Assembly: GCA_964369965.1 (NCBI GenBank)
Contig: CAYJGF010000026.1
Coordinates: 1 to 29,008, forward strand
Source: CAYJBH01 sp964369965
GTDB lineage: Bacteria > Bacillota > Clostridia > Oscillospirales > Ruminococcaceae
Direction: 5' to 3'
Length of the DNA: 29,008 nucleotides
Position 1 is the first letter of the stretch; every line of letters begins with the position of its first letter. The position numbers and the translations under genes are program-made. The notes under the pieces were generated by a model. The model saw nothing but the letters and a program-made list of their open reading frames with translations, had not been told where the DNA came from and did no database searches. Below, in pieces: positions 24,262 to 29,008 of the stretch.

Positions 24262-25711
24262 TAGAGTTGTATCTTTCGTCGACATAGACGCTGACACTCC
24301 CGTCCTTGATGTGAAAATTCGCACAGCCGTCCGAGCCTACGGTTATTTTATCACTACTGTTGCCCAGGCAGTCCACCATGGTTTTGCCAATGAATTTTTC
24401 ACCCATGCACATGCGAATTGTGCCACCGTACGAGTCGGTCATGATGACTGCGACACCGGAAAAGATGTGATCTTTATCGCCGAGTCTTGTGAACCCGACC
24501 ACCGAAGAATCGATAAAATAATCCACCTGTTCACCATAAGCGAGTTGTGAGCGAACCCTCATAAGTGTTTCAAGTTTTTCACCTATAGGGGAGATGTTGC
24601 TGTGTGCAATTCCGTACAGATCACCATAAAACACACATGGAATACCCGATTTGCGCAGTAATATCAAGGAATACGCATGAAGTTTAAACCATGAGCTGAC
24701 CCAGCTTTGAAGTGCTTGACCCGGCTGTGTATCATGATTGTCTACTATAGTTACCGCCCTGTTCGCTCGCTCGTTAACAAGTGTTCCCTCAAAAATTTTG
24801 CTCATGTCAAAATTCCCGTGTGATGTGGACGCGCTATGCAATTTATAATGCAACGGGACATCAAACAGATGCATACTGTGAGCAGTTTTATCGAGATAAT
24901 ATGTAAGTGCCGAAAGTGTGTGATTCCAATATTCACCCACGGCAAAAAGGTCTTTCCCGGTATAGTTTTTAAGCGTGCTTATCCATTCCAACATCTTGGA
25001 AAAGTTTATGTGTTTTACGGCATCAATCCGGAAACCGTCACAACCTGTCATATCGATATACCACTTGCCCCATCTGACCAGTTCGTTGAAAACCTCCGGA
25101 TTATCGAGGTCAAGATCGGCACCCATGAGATAATCGTAGTTCCCTTTTTCAATGTCTACCTGATCGTCCCATTTTTTATTGTTAAACAAATACAGTTTTT
25201 TTTCATTTTTGACAGCGTCCCAATCACAGCCGTCAAAATGAGTGTGATTCCATGTGAAATTTGAATATTTACCGTTCCTGCCGGGGAAGTCAAACCTTGT
25301 CCACGCCGATATTTCGCGCTCATCAACCTGATGATTTCTATCGGTTATCTCAAAAACCTTAGCCCTTACCTTTTCGGTTTGATCGGCACCCATTCGGTGA
25401 TTAAAAACTATATCGCTGAGCACGCGCATCCCCTCGCGCTGAATTTTTTGCACAGCGCTTAAATATTGGTCTTTTGTGCCGTATTTTGTCGGAATACTCC
25501 CCTTTTGATCAAACTCGCCGAGGTCATACATGTCATACACACCGTAGCCCACATCGTGTATACCGCTCGCGCATTTATATGCAGGGGGGAGCCAGACATC
25601 GGTAACCCCAAGGTCTGCAAGTGCGCTCGCTTTGCCATAAGCCTCGACCCACAGGGTGCAGTTTGGCTCAAGATACCATTCGAAAAATTGAATCATGGTG
25701 CGATTTTTCAT
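24245..25711 (-). CDS. Cytoplasmic alpha-amylase, GH13 subfamily 5-like
   Basis: This is an alpha-amylase of 488 residues without a signal peptide, so it should act on glycogen or maltodextrins inside the cell. I chose ATG 25711 (MKNRTMIQFFEWYLEPN, with GGAAAGGAC upstream on this strand) over a longer frame. The GH13 regions are visible: VLSDIVFNHRMGAD (97-110), GCDGFRIDAVKHI with nucleophile Asp230, FAVGEYW with acid/base Glu260, and IVDNHDTQPGQ with Asp327. The small domain B (DRNHQVDEREISAWTRFDFPGR) resembles bacterial liquefying-type amylases. It lies 22 bases after the RHH gene on the same strand. Confidence 0.93.
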   Translation of the reverse strand: MKNRTMIQFFEWYLEPNCTLWVEAYGKASALADLGVTDVWLPPAYKCASGIHDVGYGVYDMYDLGEFDQKGSIPTKYGTKDQYLSAVQKIQREGMRVLSDIVFNHRMGADQTEKVRAKVFEITDRNHQVDEREISAWTRFDFPGRNGKYSNFTWNHTHFDGCDWDAVKNEKKLYLFNNKKWDDQVDIEKGNYDYLMGADLDLDNPEVFNELVRWGKWYIDMTGCDGFRIDAVKHINFSKMLEWISTLKNYTGKDLFAVGEYWNHTLSALTYYLDKTAHSMHLFDVPLHYKLHSASTSHGNFDMSKIFEGTLVNERANRAVTIVDNHDTQPGQALQSWVSSWFKLHAYSLILLRKSGIPCVFYGDLYGIAHSNISPIGEKLETLMRVRSQLAYGEQVDYFIDSSVVGFTRLGDKDHIFSGVAVIMTDSYGGTIRMCMGEKFIGKTMVDCLGNSSDKITVGSDGCANFHIKDGSVSVYVDERYNSNGRFE

Positions 25712-25733
25712 ATATGCACAGTCCTTTCCCGTG

Positions 25734-25916
25734 TTATTTATCCTTATTTTTCTTAGCGTCATATTCGGGATATCGTTTTTTGACCGCGTCGGTCAACAGG
25801 TATTCTATCTGCCCGTTGACCGAGCGAAACTCGTCCTCCGCCATCCTGTTCAGCATGTCATAAAGCTTAGTTGGCAGGCGCAGGGGGATTTGTTTTTTTG
25901 TCTCTTTTTCAGCCAT
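25734..25916 (-). CDS. Ribbon-helix-helix (Arc-type) DNA-binding protein
   Basis: This 60-residue protein has the Arc/MetJ pattern: beta strand KQIPLRLPTKLY, helix YDMLNRMAEDE, then RSVNGQIEYLLTDAVKKRYPE. It binds DNA as a dimer or tetramer. Start ATG 25916 lies one base after the SPFH stop (TAATATG) with no ribosome site of its own, so translation must depend on coupling. A longer frame upstream reads through the SPFH gene and is not credible. It is the likely repressor of its own operon through the palindromes at 26909-26938. Confidence 0.85.
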   Translation of the reverse strand: MAEKETKKQIPLRLPTKLYDMLNRMAEDEFRSVNGQIEYLLTDAVKKRYPEYDAKKNKDK

Positions 25917-25917
25917 A

Positions 25918-26883
25918 TTAATAAAGGCTACCGCTGTTGACCACCGGCTGTGTGTCCTTGTTGGCGCAGAGCACCACCAACAGGTTGGAGACCATTGCCG
26001 CCTTGCGCTCCTCGTCCAGCTCAACAAGACCGTCGTCCTCGAGACGCGTCAAAGCCATTTTAACCATGCCGACCGCACCCTCAACAATCTGCTGTCTTGC
26101 ATCAATTATAGCCTTTGCCTGTTGACGTTGCAACATGGCGGCGGCAATCTCCTGTGAGTAGGCAAGATGCGCTATGCGCGCCTCTAAAATCTCGATACCG
26201 GCGAAATTTACTCGGGATTGAAGGTCCGATTTGAGCAAATTCGCCACCTCGTTGCTACTGCCACGCAGTGAAAACTCGTCCTCGCCGTCGGTGATATCGT
26301 AGGGATATTGACGTGCGACCTGTCGGATTGAGGCATCCGCCTGAGTGGATACATATTTCGGATAGTTGTCCACCTCAAACACCGCCTTTGTGGCATTGAC
26401 GACGCGATAGATGACGATAACACCGATTTCAATTGGGTTGCCGTCGTTGTCGTTGACCTTTTGTTTTTCGTTATTAAGGGTGATAGCTTTGGTGGAGACC
26501 TTTTTGCTTGGCATCATCTGCAAATTCGCCGAGTTGCCGCTCACCGATATACTGCTGGGCGTCGCAACCGACGGATTGAACATGGTGCAAAACGGATTTA
26601 TAAAGAAAAAACCTGCCTTTGCGATGGTGCCGTAATAATTACCGAATAATAAAAACACCGCCGCCTCATTCGGGCTAACAACCTTTAAACCTGCAAAAAG
26701 AATGCAGACAATAATAAAAATCAAGCTGCCGGCAACAATAAAAAGGGCGTTTGACGCTATAGCACTGACGACAATCAATAAAACAGAGCCGAGTAAGAGC
26801 AGGATAAAAAGGAGTAAAGTCGCCGCACCGGAGAACGGATTAAGCAATTTTTCCTCGCCATAGTTACTTTGCGATGTATTCAT
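25918..26883 (-). CDS. SPFH/band 7 domain membrane protein
   Basis: This 321-residue protein has two hydrophobic segments near the N-terminus (about 21-45 and 47-65), then an SPFH domain beginning LKVVSPNEAAVFLLFGNYYGTIAKAGFFF (in contiguous parts), KVSTKAITLNNEKQKVNDNDGNPIEI and LLKSDLQSRVNFAGIEILEARIAHLAY, followed by a helical part AAAMLQRQQAKAIIDARQQI. Members form rings that organise membrane microdomains. The start ATG 26883 has GAAAGGA eight bases before it on this strand. It is the first gene of a two-gene unit with the RHH gene, a pairing I recall as recurrent in Firmicutes. Confidence 0.92.
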   Translation of the reverse strand: MNTSQSNYGEEKLLNPFSGAATLLLFILLLLGSVLLIVVSAIASNALFIVAGSLIFIIVCILFAGLKVVSPNEAAVFLLFGNYYGTIAKAGFFFINPFCTMFNPSVATPSSISVSGNSANLQMMPSKKVSTKAITLNNEKQKVNDNDGNPIEIGVIVIYRVVNATKAVFEVDNYPKYVSTQADASIRQVARQYPYDITDGEDEFSLRGSSNEVANLLKSDLQSRVNFAGIEILEARIAHLAYSQEIAAAMLQRQQAKAIIDARQQIVEGAVGMVKMALTRLEDDGLVELDEERKAAMVSNLLVVLCANKDTQPVVNSGSLY

Positions 26884-26908
26884 GGGATATTCCTTTCGTT
26901 TGTGTTTT

Positions 26909-26941
26909 TGATATCATTATGATATCATTTAGATATTTATT
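26909..26941. promoter_or_regulatory. Tandem 11-bp palindromic operator
   Basis: TGATATCA occurs at 26909-26916 and 26920-26927, each a perfect palindrome, and a degenerate third copy AGATATTT at 26931-26938. Centres are 11 bases apart, one helical turn, as expected for cooperative RHH dimers. The second copy overlaps the -10 and the first covers the start site, so bound protein would block the promoter. Confidence 0.65.
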
Positions 26942-26947
26942 TGTCAA
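26919..26947 (-). promoter_or_regulatory. Promoter of the SPFH-RHH operon
   Basis: On the minus strand TTGACA (26947-26942) is a perfect -35, followed by 17 bases and TATCAT (26924-26919) as -10. The start point would be near 26912. Confidence 0.85.
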
Positions 26948-26964
26948 GCCCTTTTTTATATTTT

Positions 26965-26994
26965 TTGAATTATCACCCTTAAATTGTTAATAAT
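26965..26994 (+). promoter_or_regulatory. Possible promoter of spoIVB
   Basis: TTGAAT (26965-26970), 18 bases, then AATAAT (26989-26994) lies 22 bases ahead of the spoIVB start. SpoIVB genes are usually read by forespore sigma factors, whose boxes differ, so this is only a candidate. Confidence 0.25.
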
Positions 26995-27016
26995 AAAAAA
27001 ATAACAATGAGGTGCA

Positions 27017-28234
27017 ATGGTGAAAATATTCAAAAAAATCATATTATCGCTTGGGGTGAGCGTTTTGTCGCTCGCTCTAATAGTTACAGCCGGCGTCGTG
27101 TATCTCAACACACAGCTGCCGGACAGATTTTCGGTGTTTGGGGAGGAGTTGATTATCGCTCAAATGCCGTATTTAAGTGCACAAAAATCCTCCGATAATA
27201 CCGTTGAGGCATCGTCGGAGGATGCAAATTCGTATAATGTCAACCTGGAGTTGTTCGGGGTTTTGCCGATCAAGACGGTGAGGGTGGAAAAGATAGAGCC
27301 GATGACCCTGACGGCACTCGGCACGCCATTTGGGGTGAAGATGTTTGCGGACGGTGTAATGGTGGTTGGATTTTCCGACATACCGTCCTCGACAGGGTAT
27401 GTAAACCCCGGCAAAATAGCCGGCTTAAAGCTTGGTGATGTGATAATATCCATCGGCAACGACAAGATGGTGGATAACCTTGATGTAAACGATGCCATAT
27501 CAAGTTCTCACGGGCGACCGATAGAGGTGGTGTACACGCGTGACGGTGAGCAAAGAACCTGCATAATGACGGCGGTTCAGGATGAGACGAGCGGTGAATA
27601 TCGCAGTGGAATTTGGGTGCGTGACTCGTCCGCAGGCATTGGCACGCTGACCTTTGCAGACAATGAAAATATGATGTTCGGCGGTCTCGGTCATCCGGTG
27701 AGTGACACCGACACCGGTCAGGCAATCGAGCTACTCTCCGGTGAGATAGTGCCGGTGGTGATATCCGGTGCACTGACGGGGGAGCCGGGCGCGGCAGGGG
27801 AACTCAAAGGCGAATTTGTGTCCGGCACCACGTGGGGGAGCGTGCTCAAAAATGATGATACAGGAGTTTACGGCTCGCTTTTTGTACCGATTGAGGGTGA
27901 GGAATATCCGGTAGCAACCCCTGCAGAGACGGTAACCGGCACCGCCACCATAATTTCAACGGTGGACGAGGAGGGGCCAAAATCATACAGGATAGACATT
28001 GAACGTATCTTCCACTCCGGTGACAATTTCACCAAAAACATGGTTATAAGAATAACCGACGCAGAATTGCTGGAAAAAACAGGGGGGATAGTGCAGGGGA
28101 TGTCAGGTTCGCCAATTTTGCAAAACGGCAAACTTATCGGGGCAGTGACCCATGTTTTTGTGAACGATCCTACCCGTGGATATGGGATTTTTATTGAAAA
28201 TATGCTTGAGAGTGCGCAGAGTATAGGGAATTAG
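27017..28234 (+). CDS. spoIVB: SpoIVB sporulation serine peptidase
   Basis: This 405-residue S55 peptidase is made in the forespore and secreted across its inner membrane, where in Bacillus it triggers pro-sigma-K processing. Residues about 7-30 are a membrane anchor. A PDZ domain spans about 105-185 (YVNPGKIAGLKLGDVIISIG). The peptidase part has the catalytic His226 in GGLGHPVSD and Ser363 in QGMSGSPILQNGKLIGAVTH. The end DPTRGYGIFIENML is the family signature. ATG 27017 is used, with GAGGTG two bases away; GTG 27020 gives better spacing. In Bacillus and most Clostridia spo0A follows; here a ParA gene does. Confidence 0.95.
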   Translation: MVKIFKKIILSLGVSVLSLALIVTAGVVYLNTQLPDRFSVFGEELIIAQMPYLSAQKSSDNTVEASSEDANSYNVNLELFGVLPIKTVRVEKIEPMTLTALGTPFGVKMFADGVMVVGFSDIPSSTGYVNPGKIAGLKLGDVIISIGNDKMVDNLDVNDAISSSHGRPIEVVYTRDGEQRTCIMTAVQDETSGEYRSGIWVRDSSAGIGTLTFADNENMMFGGLGHPVSDTDTGQAIELLSGEIVPVVISGALTGEPGAAGELKGEFVSGTTWGSVLKNDDTGVYGSLFVPIEGEEYPVATPAETVTGTATIISTVDEEGPKSYRIDIERIFHSGDNFTKNMVIRITDAELLEKTGGIVQGMSGSPILQNGKLIGAVTHVFVNDPTRGYGIFIENMLESAQSIGN

Positions 28235-28267
28235 GCGAAAAAGCTGATATTTAAAGGGTTTTAATTG

Positions 28268-28352
28268 TTATAAGTTCTTACAAATTCTTATAAGTTGTTA
28301 GATTGTTGGTGTAAAATTGGTGTAAAACAAAACGTTTATTTGGTGTAAACGT
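28268..28352 (+). repeat. Iteron-like and inverted repeats upstream of parA
   Basis: Three repeat types lie in an AT-rich stretch without genes. TTATAAGTT occurs at 28268-28276 and 28288-28296 (each followed by C/G and TTA), spaced 20 bases. TTGGTGTAAAA occurs twice in perfect tandem at 28306-28316 and 28317-28327, and ten bases of it again at 28340-28349. ACGTTTA (28332-28338) and TAAACGT (28346-28352) are inverted around the third copy. This could bind a partition or initiator protein or a repressor of parA. No canonical parS 16-mer is visible. Confidence 0.6.
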
Positions 28353-28377
28353 AAAATTGAAGATGGTATATCTAAGC

Positions 28378-28417
28378 AAAAAACAACTTTCAACGTTTGT
28401 GTTGAAGGTTGTTTTTT
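28378..28417 (+). terminator. Strong intrinsic terminator abutting the parA ribosome site
   Basis: A 17-bp stem (28378-28394 with 28401-28417, one G-U pair, loop GTTTGT) includes an A-run on the left and six T residues on the right, so it can end transcription in both directions. The parA Shine-Dalgarno GAAAGGA starts at 28421. It would end spoIVB transcription unless read through into parA. Confidence 0.8.
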
Positions 28418-28431
28418 GTGGAAAGGAATAA

Positions 28432-29008
28432 ATGAAACAAAATTGCAACCTCATCGCCTGCTCCAACCAAAAAGGAGGCGTCGGCAAATCAACCACCGTT
28501 TTAAACCTCGGCATCGGGCTTGCACAGTCCGGTAGAAAGGTTTTGCTCATCGATGCCGATCCCCAGGCAAGCCTTACCCTTGCGCTCGGTGTAAAAAGTC
28601 CGGACGAAATCCCGTATACCCTCAGCACCGTTATGCAAAAAGTCATAAACGATGAACGCATTGATCTGTCGGAGGGGATTTTCACCCATACCGAGGGTAT
28701 TGACCTTATGCCGGCTAACATCGAGCTCGCCGGACTGGATGTCGCACTTGTGAACACCATGAGCCGTGAGCTTGTCCTGCGGCAATATATAAAGGAGGTT
28801 AAGAAAAACTATGACACAATAATAATCGATACAGCGCCGTCGCTCGGCATGTTGACTGTCAACGCACTCTGCGCCGCCGACAGCGTTATAATCCCGGCAC
28901 AGCCACACTTTTTATCCGCCAAAGGGCTTGAATTACTGTTGCAGTCCATTTCTAAGGTGAAACGACAGATAAACCCGTCGCTAAAGATAGACGGCGTTCT
29001 CATGACCA
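28432..29008 (+). CDS. ParA/Soj-family ATPase (3' partial)
   Basis: The first 192 residues are seen; the frame is open at the window edge. The deviant Walker A is QKGGVGKSTT (13-22) with the signature Lys14, Walker A-prime LLIDADPQASLT and Walker B TIIIDTAPSLG. It belongs to the ParA/Soj group that moves DNA or large complexes along the nucleoid; a ParB gene is expected next, outside the window. ATG 28432 has GAAAGGA at 28421-28427. It resembles chromosomal Soj, which in Firmicutes acts near oriC and influences DnaA and sporulation, but a plasmid-type ParA cannot be excluded from this part alone. Confidence 0.93.
   Translation, partial: MKQNCNLIACSNQKGGVGKSTTVLNLGIGLAQSGRKVLLIDADPQASLTLALGVKSPDEIPYTLSTVMQKVINDERIDLSEGIFTHTEGIDLMPANIELAGLDVALVNTMSRELVLRQYIKEVKKNYDTIIIDTAPSLGMLTVNALCAADSVIIPAQPHFLSAKGLELLLQSISKVKRQINPSLKIDGVLMT

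Noticed and set aside
28268..28352. CRISPR-like array
   Set aside because: The repeats are 9-11 bases, partly tandem without unique spacers, and no cas genes are nearby.
28235..28431. parS site or classical DnaA-box cluster
   Set aside because: Neither the parS 16-mer palindrome nor clear TTATCCACA-type boxes are found; the repeats present are of a different sequence.

Overview
The window reads as chromosome from an endospore-forming, low-to-mid GC Clostridia bacterium, most likely an uncultured gut Oscillospirales/Ruminococcaceae-type organism. The supporting evidence is a SpoIVB peptidase, a SpoVB-like flippase next to mazG-hup-rqcP (the yabM-yabN-yabO order known from Firmicutes), strong GGAGG-type ribosome sites, a clostridial-type pilin cluster with a DUF4860 gene, and decayed DUF3846 and DpnD/PcfM-like genes typical of conjugative elements of these bacteria. 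I could not run a database search, so the taxonomic placement is inference.

Layout. (1) 1-1200 is AT-rich mobile-element debris: a RelE/ParE-type toxin gene cut by the window edge, a frame-broken DUF3846 gene, and a chimeric ORF joining a DpnD/PcfM-like start to the 3' part of an IS481-family transposase. (2) 1209-9923 is an oligopeptide uptake operon (oppA-B-C-D-F) followed by a small membrane protein and an M3 oligoendopeptidase. Its OppC carries a seven-repeat RCC1-like beta-propeller inserted in its first extracytoplasmic loop, which is the most unusual item in the window. (3) 9927-13974 holds an HD-GYP-type protein, a diacylglycerol-kinase-family lipid kinase and a CysM-like cysteine synthase, ending in a 27-bp-arm palindrome. 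(4) 14012-19171 is a compact run of PH-domain protein, transglutaminase-like lipoprotein, GspF/PilC, three or four small pilin-like or N-anchored proteins and PilT. (5) 19362-23986 has a uridine-kinase-family gene, a zinc-ribbon protein, the flippase, mazG, hup, rqcP and tRNA-Arg(UCU). (6) 24037-26947 is the only minus-strand block: a cytoplasmic GH13 amylase abutting a truncated polysaccharide-deacetylase tail, and an SPFH-protein/ribbon-helix-helix pair behind a promoter that overlaps tandem palindromes. (7) 27017-29008 has spoIVB, a repeat-rich intergenic region and a ParA/Soj-type ATPase running off the edge.

How the genes may work together. Peptides bound by OppA would enter through OppB/OppC, driven by OppD/OppF, and be trimmed in the cytoplasm by the M3 peptidase. 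The pilin cluster has a platform protein, pilin-like subunits and a retraction-type ATPase but no extension ATPase or prepilin peptidase here, so it must rely on parts encoded elsewhere. The RHH protein next to the SPFH gene is a plausible autorepressor through the palindromes at its promoter. The flippase and parA each have a strong intrinsic-terminator hairpin directly before the ribosome site, a layout that suggests read-through control or an RNA-stabilising hairpin.
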